From Gammaproteobacteria bacterium (lineage in GTDB: Bacteria > Pseudomonadota > Gammaproteobacteria > Legionellales > Legionellaceae), in NCBI GenBank assembly GCA_024742995.1, contig JANSXK010000003.1, positions 124,001 through 188,000 of the forward strand: 64,000 nucleotides of DNA, in the 5' to 3' direction. Position numbers and translations under genes: made by a program. Below are positions 1-8,507 of this stretch, one piece after another. The stretch's first letter is position 1, and every line of letters begins with the position of its first letter. A model generated the notes under the pieces. It made no database searches and had not been told where the DNA came from. It saw only the letters and a list, made by a program, of their open reading frames with translations.

Positions 1-28
1 TCTGAAAATGATGCGATTTACTTCCTCA

Positions 29-256
29 TCATTTATCGTTTTTATCGCGGAAAGTGATACGGCCTTTGGTCAAATCGTAAGGCGTTAATTCGATTTTAAC
101 TTTGTCACCCGTTAAAATGCGAATGTAGTTTTTGCGCATGCGCCCAGAGATATGAGCGGTGATGATATGGCCATTTTCAAGCTCTACTCGAAACATGGTA
201 TTGGGTAGCATATCGATGATGGTACCAACCATTTCAATATGATCTTCTTTTGCCAT
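29..256 (-). CDS. infA: Translation initiation factor IF-1
   Basis: IF-1 binds the A site of the 30S ribosomal subunit and helps IF-2 and IF-3 select the initiator tRNA. The 75-residue protein is a single S1-like OB fold and matches the family almost throughout: it opens with MAKEDHIEM, has the [14 protein letters not shown] segment, then [13 protein letters not shown] and the closing [11 protein letters not shown]. It is about three residues longer than the 72-residue E. coli protein, with the extra residues at the C terminus. It lies downstream of rpsT on the same strand, but a strong hairpin separates the two, so it is probably a separate transcription unit. It is followed at the window edge by unannotated sequence. 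Confidence 0.97.
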   Translation of the reverse strand: MAKEDHIEMVGTIIDMLPNTMFRVELENGHIITAHISGRMRKNYIRILTGDKVKIELTPYDLTKGRITFRDKNDK

Positions 257-275
257 AAACTTTTGTTCTCCACTA

Positions 276-308
276 AATAAAAAAACCGAACCGGCGTACC
301 GGTTCGGG
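276..308 (-). terminator. Rho-independent terminator downstream of rpsT
   Basis: On the minus strand a perfect 9-bp stem (CCGAACCGG paired with CCGGTTCGG, positions 286-294 and 299-307) with a 4-base loop is followed by a run of T (the A tract at 276-285 on the plus strand). It lies about 35 bases after the rpsT stop and just before infA, so it should end the rpsT transcript. Confidence 0.88.
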
Positions 309-341
309 TGTTTTCGGACTTAGAGCGACGGAAACGCTGGA

Positions 342-608
342 TTAAGCTGCCATGCCTTTGATTTTTGCAGACAGGCGACTTTTAATTCTAGATGCTTTGT
401 TCTTATGAATAAGGCCTTTAGATGCAGCTTTGTCAATAACAGGTTGTGCACTGGTATACGCTGAACGTGCAGCCTCTTTATCTCCTTGTTCAACAGCTTT
501 GATAACCTGTTTAATATAAGTGCGATACATAGAACGTGCACTAGCATTACGCTGACGTAATTTGACATTCTGACGAGCACGTTTGATAGCTGACTTAATA
601 TTTGCCAC
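342..608 (-). CDS. rpsT: 30S ribosomal protein S20
   Basis: S20 binds 16S rRNA early in assembly of the small subunit. The 88-residue protein reads [13 protein letters not shown] at its start and contains the family signature [15 protein letters not shown] near the C terminus; it is rich in Lys and Arg as expected. The open frame extends upstream, but homology puts the start at a GTG codon (606-608), preceded at 5 bases by a clear GGAG ribosome-binding site (614-617). A non-AUG start is also known for rpsT in E. coli, where it contributes to autoregulation. The gene is divergent from murJ, an arrangement common in gammaproteobacteria. Confidence 0.95.
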   Translation of the reverse strand: MANIKSAIKRARQNVKLRQRNASARSMYRTYIKQVIKAVEQGDKEAARSAYTSAQPVIDKAASKGLIHKNKASRIKSRLSAKIKGMAA

Positions 609-646
609 AAAAACTCCAAAAAAACAAAAAATAATATGTATACGCA

Positions 647-675
647 ATCATGCCTAATATTATGGTGTTTGTCAA
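647..675 (-). promoter_or_regulatory. Candidate sigma-70 promoter for rpsT
   Basis: Minus strand: a perfect TTGACA at 670-675 is followed after 17 bases by CATGAT (647-652), which matches 4 of 6 bases of the -10 consensus. It lies about 40 bases upstream of the rpsT GTG start, in the rpsT-murJ divergent gap. The -35 is ideal and the -10 only fair. Confidence 0.45.
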
Positions 676-766
676 GAAGATTTATATTCTGGATTAAGGT
701 TGCGGAGTAGGAAAGGAATTGAATAAAATAGCATGACAAGTACGGCTTCAATTTTAAGGATCACGC

Positions 767-2320
767 TTGAAACAATCAAGTTTACTGCGTTCAACCTCCT
801 TGGTATCTTCAATGACCTTTGTCTCAAGAGTCATGGGATTTGTTCGCGACATGGTGATCGCACAATTTTTTGGCGCGTCAGCTGGCATGGATGCGTTCTA
901 TGTGGCATTTCGCATTCCTAATTTTATGCGTCGTTTGTTTGCAGAGGGTGCGTTTTCTCAAGCATTTGTACCGGTTTTGGCGGAATATCAGAAAACACGT
1001 ACCGTGGATGAGGTGCGGATATTTTTAGCACGTATTGCTGGTACATTGAGCGTAGTGCTCACAGCTGTGATTATTGTCGGGATTTTAGCGTCACCGCTGA
1101 TTATTAGAGTATTCGCACCAGGATTTGCGGATGATACTGAGCGATTTGCCTTGGCTGGCTCTATGCTGCAGCTTACTTTTCCTTATTTGATGTTGATTTC
1201 TTTGACCGGTATGGCGGGTGCTATTTTAAATACCTATGGGTATTTTGGTGTGCCGGCGTTTACGCCCGTATTGTTAAATATTTCTATGATTTTATCTGCA
1301 TTGTATTTGAGTCCACATTGTGAAGTGCCAGTGGTTGGTTTGGCTTGGGGTGTGTTGTTAGCTGGGATTGTACAATTATTATTTCAAATTCCTTTTTTGT
1401 CGCATCATCGTTTATTGGTTTGGCCACGTTTGTCTAAAAAGGACTCTGGGGTACACCAAGTTTTGAAGTTAATGATACCTGCATTGTTCGGCGTATCTAT
1501 CGCGCAAATCAATTTATTGGTGGATACTATTTTCGCCTCTTTTTTGCCTATAGGCTCGGTGACGTGGTTGTATTATACGGATCGCTTAACAGACTTTCCG
1601 TTAGGGGTATTTGGGGTGGCCATTGCTACGGTAATTTTGCCGCATTTATCTCGGCGTCGTGCCGAAGAAAATCCCGAACACTTTTCTCGCGCATTGGATT
1701 GGGGATTGCGACTGTTACTTTTAATTGGATTACCAGCGGGATTAAGTTTGGCCGTGTTTGCGGTACCATCAATTGCTGCATGTTTTGCGTATGGAAAATA
1801 TACTGCAGTCGATGTGGTGCAAACGCATAAAAGCTTGATAACACTGGGCTTGGGTGTGCCTGCTTTTATGATGGTTAAAGTATTGGCTTCGGGATTTTAT
1901 GCTTGTCAAAATATCAAAACCCCCGTCAAAGTTGGTGCGCTGTGTATGGTGGTGAACTCGATTTTATGCGCGATACTCATCAAACCTATGGCTCATGCTG
2001 GATTGGCTTTGGCATCTTCTTTGGCCAGTTATTTGAATTGTGGCATATTGTTGGTTTTGTTGGTTCGTCGGGATATTTTTCAATTACAAGCAGGGTGGTG
2101 GCGTTATTTGGCACAATTAGGTGTTGCAAATGCCGCGATGGTAGTTTATTTGCTGGTGATTCGCGGGGATGTGTCATATTGGATGCATTTGATGCGATTC
2201 CCTCGATTGGGATTATTATTAATGCATGTCGTGATCGCTGTTTTGATTTACGTCATCACATTAGCGATCTGCGGTGTTAGACTGGCACAATTTCAAGGAC
2301 AAATTAAGGTGGCATCATGA
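767..2320 (+). CDS. murJ: Lipid II flippase MurJ
   Basis: MurJ is the MOP-superfamily inner-membrane flippase that moves lipid II to the periplasmic side for peptidoglycan synthesis. The 517-residue protein is hydrophobic throughout with about 14 predicted membrane segments and has the conserved N-terminal motif SRVMGFVRDMVIAQFFGASAGMDAF followed, after a few residues, by PNFMRRLFAEGAFSQAFVPV (roughly residues 20-70). The start is a TTG codon supported by an AAGGA site ending 6 bases upstream; no ATG gives a full N terminus. The next gene overlaps it by 4 bases (ATGA). Length and motifs are typical of the E. coli family member. Confidence 0.95.
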   Translation: MKQSSLLRSTSLVSSMTFVSRVMGFVRDMVIAQFFGASAGMDAFYVAFRIPNFMRRLFAEGAFSQAFVPVLAEYQKTRTVDEVRIFLARIAGTLSVVLTAVIIVGILASPLIIRVFAPGFADDTERFALAGSMLQLTFPYLMLISLTGMAGAILNTYGYFGVPAFTPVLLNISMILSALYLSPHCEVPVVGLAWGVLLAGIVQLLFQIPFLSHHRLLVWPRLSKKDSGVHQVLKLMIPALFGVSIAQINLLVDTIFASFLPIGSVTWLYYTDRLTDFPLGVFGVAIATVILPHLSRRRAEENPEHFSRALDWGLRLLLLIGLPAGLSLAVFAVPSIAACFAYGKYTAVDVVQTHKSLITLGLGVPAFMMVKVLASGFYACQNIKTPVKVGALCMVVNSILCAILIKPMAHAGLALASSLASYLNCGILLVLLVRRDIFQLQAGWWRYLAQLGVANAAMVVYLLVIRGDVSYWMHLMRFPRLGLLLMHVVIAVLIYVITLAICGVRLAQFQGQIKVAS

Positions 2321-3681
2321 AGGCTCAGCAATTTTATCAATCAACGTCAGAGGCTTGCATTCCTGTGACAGTCATCAGCTTTGAAGACTATGAAGCAGGG
2401 GCTCATTTGTCTGAACAAGACGGCCGTGCATTGTCGTCCTTGCAATTCTCAGCCAAGTTGGGTGATGTGGCGTTGCTATTAAACGACCAGGGTGCTTTGG
2501 AAAAAGTTTATATTGGCAGTGGTGATGCTTCGGATGTATTGGCAGTGGCGTCTGGGGTCATAAAACTGCCTGCGGGTATTTATCGGATAACAACAGATAT
2601 TTCTGAACGTGCTATCTTGGCATGGTCTTTTGCCCAATATAAATTTGATACCTATCAAAATAATTGTGTTATGCCCTGTGTATTAGAAGTGGAAGCGACG
2701 TGCTTGGAAAGGGTTGTGACACAAAGTGATGCGGTGTTTACGACCAGAGATTTGATCAATATGCCTCCAAATGCATTGAATCCAGAAACGTTGGCCCATA
2801 CAGTGATTGAGTTGGCTGAAGTGCATCAGGCGCATTGCCAAGTATGGGTGGGCGCGGAGTTATTAGAGTTTAATTATCCGGCTGTTCATGCGGTAGGGCG
2901 GGCTTCTGATACGGAACCTAGAGTGATTTCAATGACATGGGGCGATGAATCACATCCGCGAGTGACATTGGTAGGCAAAGGGGTTTGTTTTGATTCAGGT
3001 GGATTGGATTTAAAAACAGCTGCAGGCATGCGATTTATGAAAAAAGATATGGGCGGTGCCGCGCATGTGATTGGTTTGGCGAAATGGATGATGACAGCAA
3101 AGCTTCCTATCCGTCTTCATGTATTAATTCCCGCGGTTGAAAATGCCGTGAATGCTGATGCATATCGTCCTGGCGATGTATTGATCATGCGCGATGGTAC
3201 GAGCGTAGAAATTGACAATACCGATGCAGAGGGCCGTTTGATCTTAGCTGATGTTTTGGTCAACGCGTGTGAACATGGGCCTGAGCTTCTCATTGATTTT
3301 GCGACACTGACAGGGGCTGCACGTATCGCTGTGGGTACGGATATTGCCGCATTATTTTCAAATAACCCTACTTTGGCGACAGATATTGTTGAGCAGGGCT
3401 TATGTTTAGAAGATCCCATTTGGCAAATGCCCTTGTTTTCGGGGTATAAATATCTGTTTGAATCAAGGATTGCTGATTTGGCCAATTCGTCTCCTTCTCC
3501 TTACGGTGGTGCTATTACGGCGGCGTTGTTTTTACAGCATTTTGTGAATCCCGATATCGATTGGCTGCATTTTGACATTATGGCGTGGAATGTCAGCGCG
3601 CGACCTGGTAAACCTGAAGGTGGAGAAGCAATGGGGGTGTTGGCAGTTGGGCAGTATTTGCTGGATCGCTATCAGAAATAA
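2317..3681 (+). CDS. M17 leucyl aminopeptidase family protein
   Basis: A cytosolic dinuclear-metal aminopeptidase of family M17. The catalytic half is clear: GKGVCFDSGG (residues 220-229), KKDMGGAAH (242-250) and the signature NTDAEGRL (301-308). The N-terminal half is shorter and diverged from PepA; at 454 residues it is nearer to the YpaP/PepB-like subgroup than to classical PepA. A second, canonical M17 enzyme (pepA) lies 1 kb further along on the other strand, so the window holds two paralogs. It starts inside the murJ stop codon (ATGA overlap), suggesting translational coupling. Substrate preference cannot be read from sequence. Confidence 0.88.
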   Translation: MKAQQFYQSTSEACIPVTVISFEDYEAGAHLSEQDGRALSSLQFSAKLGDVALLLNDQGALEKVYIGSGDASDVLAVASGVIKLPAGIYRITTDISERAILAWSFAQYKFDTYQNNCVMPCVLEVEATCLERVVTQSDAVFTTRDLINMPPNALNPETLAHTVIELAEVHQAHCQVWVGAELLEFNYPAVHAVGRASDTEPRVISMTWGDESHPRVTLVGKGVCFDSGGLDLKTAAGMRFMKKDMGGAAHVIGLAKWMMTAKLPIRLHVLIPAVENAVNADAYRPGDVLIMRDGTSVEIDNTDAEGRLILADVLVNACEHGPELLIDFATLTGAARIAVGTDIAALFSNNPTLATDIVEQGLCLEDPIWQMPLFSGYKYLFESRIADLANSSPSPYGGAITAALFLQHFVNPDIDWLHFDIMAWNVSARPGKPEGGEAMGVLAVGQYLLDRYQK

Positions 3682-3732
3682 TTTTGATGCGTGTGCTCTT
3701 AGTTTGAATATTGATGCCAGAATAGGATACTT

Positions 3733-3761
3733 TTGACGAAGTAGCCCATATGTGCTACAGT
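3733..3761 (+). promoter_or_regulatory. Toxin-antitoxin promoter with embedded palindromic operator
   Basis: A -35 box TTGACG (3733-3738) and a -10 box TACAGT (3756-3761) are spaced by exactly 17 bases, about 25 bases before the antitoxin start. The spacer is almost filled by an 18-bp inverted repeat, GTAGCCCATATGTGCTAC (3741-3758), with one mismatched pair. A palindrome placed there would let the antitoxin, or the complex, block RNA polymerase, as is usual for autoregulated RelB/DinJ-type loci. Confidence 0.7.
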
Positions 3762-3786
3762 ATCAAAGAAATCAGGAGTGTTTACG

Positions 3787-4044
3787 ATGAAAAGTGAAAC
3801 GGTAAGAGCCAGAGTCGAACCGATGTTGAAAACAGAAGTGGAGTCTGTTTTATCCAAACTTGGTTTATCAATGTCTGAAGCCATAGAATTATATCTTCAC
3901 CAAATAAAACTAAGACAAGGGATTCCCTTTGATATTTGTATTCCGAATGAAAAAACAAGAGCTACCTTTGAGGATACGAATAAAAGAAAGCATTTAAAAC
4001 ATCATAAAAATGCACAAGATTTGTTCGATGATTTGGATATTTAG
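3787..4044 (+). CDS. RelB/DinJ-family antitoxin
   Basis: Antitoxin partner of the YafQ-like toxin encoded immediately downstream. The 85-residue protein begins MKSETVRARVEPMLKTEVE and continues to LGLSMSEAIELYLHQI, the ribbon-helix-helix DNA-binding arrangement of DinJ/RelB proteins (residues 1-50); the charged C-terminal half should wrap the toxin. The ATG at 3787 is chosen over an in-frame GTG nine bases upstream because AGGAG (3774-3778) is correctly spaced from the ATG. A palindrome within its promoter is the likely operator. Two bases separate it from the toxin. Known family biology: proteolysis of the antitoxin frees the toxin under stress. Confidence 0.88.
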   Translation: MKSETVRARVEPMLKTEVESVLSKLGLSMSEAIELYLHQIKLRQGIPFDICIPNEKTRATFEDTNKRKHLKHHKNAQDLFDDLDI

Positions 4045-4046
4045 TT

Positions 4047-4316
4047 GTGCTCGATATTGTAACCACCAAACAATTTGAAAAAGACGTAAAAACTGCTAAA
4101 AGAAGAGGGAAAAATACTATAAAGTTGCGACATGTAATGGAGGTGCTTTTGAATCAGGAAAAGTTACCTTTAAGGCATCGCAACCATCTTTTAAATGGTA
4201 ATTATGCAGATCGTCGTGAATGTCATATTGAGCCTGATTGGTTATTAATTTACAAATTAGAATCAGACTGCATTATCTTCGAAAGAACGGGAACGCATTC
4301 AGATTTGTTTAAATGA
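4047..4316 (+). CDS. yafQ: YafQ-family mRNA interferase toxin
   Basis: RelE-superfamily endoribonuclease that cuts mRNA in the ribosomal A site. The 89-residue protein aligns along its whole length with E. coli YafQ. The residues known to matter there (His50, His63, Asp67, Trp68, His87, Phe91) all have counterparts here shifted by three: His47, His60, Asp64, Trp65, His84 and Phe88, within RECHIEPDWLLIYKL and FERTGTHSDLF. This indicates an active toxin. The start is a GTG codon two bases after the antitoxin stop. The pair is convergent with holC, ending 6 bases from its stop codon. Confidence 0.9.
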   Translation: MLDIVTTKQFEKDVKTAKRRGKNTIKLRHVMEVLLNQEKLPLRHRNHLLNGNYADRRECHIEPDWLLIYKLESDCIIFERTGTHSDLFK

Positions 4317-4321
4317 AAAGT

Positions 4322-4744
4322 CTAAACCGTATGTGTTTTCGCTTCTATTTCTGCTTGGCGATAAATTTTAAAATGTTCTCGACATACGGCCTTGGCCGCT
4401 TCATCAGCGGGCACAATTTCAAGGATGCGTTTGAAGCGCTTGAAAAATGGCGGGACCGTGCTGGAGAGGTTTAATAGGATGTCGTTGAAACCTCGGGGTT
4501 CACCGTTGTGGCCGATTTGGATAGGGGGTGGGGGCTCTGGGCCTTCGCCTTGTAGATGATGGGGGATGAAACTCTCAGGTTTGAAGGTCCATAATAATTC
4601 GTCTAAATGCTCCGCGGCTTTGCGATCGGAGCAAAAGACATAGACGCGGTGACCCTGTTGATACGCTTTTTCAAGCAAGCGACAGGCTAATAAGCCTGTG
4701 GCATCAGCATCTGCTGTACTCAGAAGATAAAAATCAGCGCGCAT
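4322..4744 (-). CDS. holC: DNA polymerase III chi subunit
   Basis: Chi links the clamp loader to single-strand-binding protein at the replication fork. The 140-residue protein starts MRADFYLL and shows family features: the ACRLLEKAYQQGHRVYVFC segment, the WTFKPESFIPHH motif and a PVQIGH-like PPIQIGHNGEP. The start at 4744 overlaps the end of pepA by 11 bases; a longer upstream reading would only extend into pepA. The pepA-holC order next to divergent lptFG is conserved in gammaproteobacteria, which supports both calls. valS, which often follows holC, is not here: the toxin-antitoxin pair lies instead. Confidence 0.92.
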   Translation of the reverse strand: MRADFYLLSTADADATGLLACRLLEKAYQQGHRVYVFCSDRKAAEHLDELLWTFKPESFIPHHLQGEGPEPPPPIQIGHNGEPRGFNDILLNLSSTVPPFFKRFKRILEIVPADEAAKAVCREHFKIYRQAEIEAKTHTV

Positions 4745-6182
4745 CTTGAACCAAATCACGTAAGAATTGCACCAATAATGCCACGGGTCTGCCGGTGGCA
4801 CAACGAAATTTACCAGATACCCATGCAGTGCCGGCGATATCTAAATGCGCCCAAGGTAAATCATCTACAAATCTTGATAAAAAACAGGCCGCAGTGATCG
4901 AGCCTGCCACGCGTACGGCAGGGCTATTGAGCATATCAGCGGCAGGACTATCTAATAGCGTTTGATATTCTTTACCTATGGGTAATCGCCATGTTTTTTC
5001 TTGGCTGTGTGCTGCTGCAGCCAATATTTTTTCTGCCAATTGATCATCATTGCTCATCAAACCTGTGGTGGTATTGCCTAGTGCCACAATGATGGCACCG
5101 GTCAAGGTGGCGATATCAATCATGTAGCGGGGTTGGAATTGTTTGGCGTAGGTTAAGGCATCGGCTAATACGAGTCGTCCTTCAGCGTCGGTATTGGTGA
5201 TTTCAATGGTTTGGCCAGACATGCTGGTGACCACATCACCGGGCTTGGTTGCGGCACCTCCGGGCATATTTTCCGTACAAGCGAGTAAGCCAATAACATT
5301 GATGGGTAATTTGAGTGACGCGCATGCTTTGAAGGTCCCAAGTACGCTCGCTGCACCAATCATATCGTATTTCATTTCTTCCATACATTCCGGTGCTTTT
5401 AAGGATATTCCTCCAGAATCAAAGGTGATGCCTTTACCAATCAATACAATGGGTGGCTCAGAACCAGCACCGTTATACTGCATTTGCACAAATTGCAGTG
5501 GCTCAGCACTGCCTTTGGCAACAGCTAAAAAAGCACCCATGCCTAATGCTTCTATATCTGTTTTTGACATGATTTTAGTACTGATGGTGTCCCACTCTTT
5601 ATCTAATGCTTGCGCTTGTTTGGCCAAATAGGTAGGGGTGCAGATATTGGCGGGTAAATTAGCCAAATCTCGGGTATAGGCCATGCCGGTGGCCACAGAT
5701 TCTCCTGTATGAATCGCGGTTTCTGTCGTGTTGGGGAGATACCATGCAATGGTCTGCGTGGCATGGGTTTGATTTTTTTTGGTTTTTAAGTCTAAAAATT
5801 GGTAACATTGTGTTTCAAATTGGATAAGCATATGTTCGACTTGCCAATCTGGAGTGTGATCTGGGAGTGCGGGTAATGCAATGGTTGCCGAAGCCATATG
5901 ATGTGAGGTGATGCTTTTGGCGACTTTTTGAATAGCATCTGTGACAATTTCAGGCGTGTAATTTTTTTTGTCGCCACAGTGAACTAAAAGCAGTGCGGGC
6001 AGGTCAGGTGCGATATGAAACACGGTATCGCCGGGTGTTAAGCGTTTGCTTTTTAAGTGCGTGACCAAAGCTTCAGGTGCAATTTTGGCAGGAAATTCAG
6101 TGGTAGTACTGTCTGCGAATAAGCCGAGGACCAGGCAATCGGATTTGATGTGTTCTAGCGAAGAGGCTAATTCGTGGCGCAT
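4734..6182 (-). CDS. pepA: Cytosol leucyl aminopeptidase PepA
   Basis: Hexameric M17 aminopeptidase that removes N-terminal residues in the cytosol; in E. coli the same protein also binds DNA at Xer sites and the carAB promoter. The 482-residue protein has GKGITFDSGG (residues 249-258), KYDMIGAASV (271-280) and NTDAEGRL (330-337), containing the metal ligands and the catalytic Lys and Arg. The N-terminal domain spans about residues 1-165. It is followed by holC with an 11-base overlap and is divergent from lptF across a gap that contains a dispersed palindromic repeat. Any DNA-binding role here is inference. Confidence 0.94.
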   Translation of the reverse strand: MRHELASSLEHIKSDCLVLGLFADSTTTEFPAKIAPEALVTHLKSKRLTPGDTVFHIAPDLPALLLVHCGDKKNYTPEIVTDAIQKVAKSITSHHMASATIALPALPDHTPDWQVEHMLIQFETQCYQFLDLKTKKNQTHATQTIAWYLPNTTETAIHTGESVATGMAYTRDLANLPANICTPTYLAKQAQALDKEWDTISTKIMSKTDIEALGMGAFLAVAKGSAEPLQFVQMQYNGAGSEPPIVLIGKGITFDSGGISLKAPECMEEMKYDMIGAASVLGTFKACASLKLPINVIGLLACTENMPGGAATKPGDVVTSMSGQTIEITNTDAEGRLVLADALTYAKQFQPRYMIDIATLTGAIIVALGNTTTGLMSNDDQLAEKILAAAAHSQEKTWRLPIGKEYQTLLDSPAADMLNSPAVRVAGSITAACFLSRFVDDLPWAHLDIAGTAWVSGKFRCATGRPVALLVQFLRDLVQDAR

Positions 6183-6301
6183 GATGACTTCCTGTAAAAG
6201 GGGGAATTTGTTATTTTAGCGAACCGAATGGCAGTGGTCTAGTGGGTGTTGATGATATCATGTGTGTTTTTCTACATCTATGTCCGGTGACTTGCTTTAC
6301 T

Positions 6302-6331
6302 GCGTCCCGCGGCTTGGCCGCAGGGTGTAGG
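6302..6331. repeat. Dispersed GC-rich palindromic repeat, copy 1
   Basis: In the pepA-lptF divergent gap, GTCCCGCGGCTTGGCCGCAG folds as GCGG-CTTGG-CCGC and is followed by a GTAGGG block. Related copies occur near 22351, 27382, 40030, 40885, 47308 and 59264. It is conspicuously GC-rich compared with the surrounding gap. Confidence 0.6.
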
Positions 6332-6369
6332 GTTTGTTTTGTGGTGGTGACAGAAATTTAGGTGTTTTG

Positions 6370-7446
6370 ATGATTCTTTTTCGTTATTTGGCTAAAGAAG
6401 TTGGTACGACTTTGATTGCGTTGACCAGTATCTTGATACTGATCTTCATGAGCAATCAAGTGATGATTTACTTAAATCGTGCTGCAAGTGGCATTATTCC
6501 AGGTATGTTGGTTCTGAAGCTAATGATGTTGGAATTGCCCAATTTGCTGAGCTTATTATTGCCGCTAGGGTTTTATTTTTCTTTATTACTGGCGTATGGT
6601 CGCTTGTATGCAGATTCTGAGATGGTGGTGTTGCAAGCCTGTGGTTATAGTTCTTCGACTTTGTTGAAACATACCGTGGTGATCGCAATTATAGTGGCGA
6701 TATTTACCGCGGGAATGATTAGTCTGAGTCCCACAATTGCTTATCAACGTGCCAAATTATTGCAAACCACTGGGGTGCAAACGTTGATTAAAACCATTAT
6801 TCCTGGACGTTTTCGCAGCATTATGAATGATCGTTATGTGTTTTATGTGGAATCTATGAATTCGAAGCACACGAAGGCAAATCATATTTTTGTGGCCAGA
6901 CAAGTCAAACATTCCGGAAAAAAATCTTGGGATGTCCTGACAGCTAAATCAGGAATGGCAGTGCACGATAAGAATTCTGGAGAAGAGTATTTGACGTTTG
7001 AAGACGGGAAACATTATCAAGGTGAGCCCGGGAAAGCCGATTATCAAATTGCTACTTTTAGTCGCTATGACGTGCGTTTGCCGCATCAAAAAACCATGTT
7101 TAAACCAGATATTCGTACCGTACCGTTTCAACAATTGTTGCCATTCAATAATCCAGATCATGTCAAAGCAGCAGAATTGCAATGGCGTATTTCTATTCCT
7201 CTGATGGTGTTGACATTAACCATTGTTGGCGTGCCTTTGAGTCGGGTGAATCCGCGCGCAGGTAAATATGCTAAATTATTGCCAGGTGTGATTTTGGCCG
7301 TACTCTATGCCAACTTTATGTTTATTACCAGAGATTGGATCGCAGCTGGTACGGTACCACCTTGGTTGGGTATGTGGTGGTTGCACGGTCTGATGGTGTT
7401 AATTGGTCTGGGATTGATTTGGCGTCAACGAGGTAGTCGATCGTGA
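6370..7446 (+). CDS. lptF: LPS export ABC transporter permease LptF
   Basis: With LptG and the LptB ATPase, LptF forms the inner-membrane motor that extracts lipopolysaccharide and pushes it along the LptC-A-D bridge. The 358-residue protein starts MILFRYLAKEVGTTLIAL, has three membrane helices before and three after a periplasmic jellyroll domain (about residues 125-255), and contains the family IPLMVLTLTIVGVPLSRVNPRAGK segment. The ATG at 6370 is chosen because an upstream in-frame TTG would add a non-homologous hydrophilic stretch. lptG begins within its stop codon. Position opposite pepA is the standard arrangement. Confidence 0.94.
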   Translation: MILFRYLAKEVGTTLIALTSILILIFMSNQVMIYLNRAASGIIPGMLVLKLMMLELPNLLSLLLPLGFYFSLLLAYGRLYADSEMVVLQACGYSSSTLLKHTVVIAIIVAIFTAGMISLSPTIAYQRAKLLQTTGVQTLIKTIIPGRFRSIMNDRYVFYVESMNSKHTKANHIFVARQVKHSGKKSWDVLTAKSGMAVHDKNSGEEYLTFEDGKHYQGEPGKADYQIATFSRYDVRLPHQKTMFKPDIRTVPFQQLLPFNNPDHVKAAELQWRISIPLMVLTLTIVGVPLSRVNPRAGKYAKLLPGVILAVLYANFMFITRDWIAAGTVPPWLGMWWLHGLMVLIGLGLIWRQRGSRS

Positions 7447-8507
7447 AATTAGCCGAAAATTACATTGCAAAAACAGTATTTGCTTCGATGGCCTTGGTCA
7501 TTTTGATGTTGATTGGCTTACAGGCTTTTATTTTGTTTGTGAATCAATTGGGGGACTTGGGCAAAGGGGATTTTCACGTTTTTCAAGCTTTGGCGTTTGT
7601 TGGTTTGAGCATGCCGTATGAAGTGTATTTGTTTTTCCCCATGGCTTCTTTGCTGGGGTGTTTGATTGGTTTGGGGGTGATGGCCAATCATTCTGAATTG
7701 GTGATATTGCGTGCAGCAGGGATGTCAATAAGTCAGATCACGCATGCAATATTGAAAATGGCTATGATTTTGATCGTGGCCATGACACTGCTAGGTGAGC
7801 TGTTATTGCCTAAACTGGTGTTGTGGGCCAATGATTATAAATCACAAATGTTGTCAGGGGGTAGAAGTTTGCAGACAACACAGGGGTTATGGTTGCGAGC
7901 TGATCACGATATTATTATGATTACCACGGTTCATCCTCCCAATGTATTGGAGAAAGTAGAGCAATTTCATTTTGATGATAACGAGCATTTGTTGTTTGTG
8001 CGTCATATCCAACGTGTAGCACAAAAAGATGGATCTTGGTGGGCGACTGGGGTAGTACAGACTAATTTGTGGCTTCAGAAAACCAGCACGTCGCAGGTAC
8101 AAGAGATGCCCTGGGATGTTGCACTAGATCCGCGTGTTTTGAGAGTATCGCGCCATGAGCCGGATGAAATGACATTCCCAGAATTGCATCGATTTATACG
8201 AGCACAACAATTAGCGCACCAAAACATACAAAACTATCGATTGGGGTATTGGCAGCGGATTATCATGCCACTCACCACCGTGGTGATGATGCTCTTAGCA
8301 ATTCCTTTTATTTTCGGTCCCCTGCGTTCATCGACCATGGGTTCAAAATTGATGGTCGGTGCGTTCATTGGGTTTGGATTTTATATTTTAAATCGATTTT
8401 GTGGATCACTCAGTCAAATTTATCAATTTTCAACAGTATTAGCCGCAATTGGTCCTACCCTCTTGTGTGCGGGCTTAGGATTGTATTTGATGCGTCGAGC
8501 GAAGTGA
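7443..8507 (+). CDS. lptG: LPS export ABC transporter permease LptG
   Basis: Partner of LptF in the LptB2FG complex. The 354-residue protein starts with GTG overlapping the lptF stop by 4 bases (GTGA). It has the same layout as LptF: three N-terminal helices (within residues 10-120), a periplasmic domain and three C-terminal helices (from about 270), with the motif MPYEVYLFFPMASLLGCLIGLG and the C-terminal IIMPLTTVVMMLLAIPFIFGPLR. It ends directly against the convergent kinase-like gene, with no intergenic base and no obvious terminator. Confidence 0.94.
   Translation: MKLAENYIAKTVFASMALVILMLIGLQAFILFVNQLGDLGKGDFHVFQALAFVGLSMPYEVYLFFPMASLLGCLIGLGVMANHSELVILRAAGMSISQITHAILKMAMILIVAMTLLGELLLPKLVLWANDYKSQMLSGGRSLQTTQGLWLRADHDIIMITTVHPPNVLEKVEQFHFDDNEHLLFVRHIQRVAQKDGSWWATGVVQTNLWLQKTSTSQVQEMPWDVALDPRVLRVSRHEPDEMTFPELHRFIRAQQLAHQNIQNYRLGYWQRIIMPLTTVVMMLLAIPFIFGPLRSSTMGSKLMVGAFIGFGFYILNRFCGSLSQIYQFSTVLAAIGPTLLCAGLGLYLMRRAK

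Noticed and set aside
320..751. Long minus-strand reading frame over rpsT
   Set aside because: It lies out of frame across the clearly homologous rpsT gene and its promoter and has no protein-like features.
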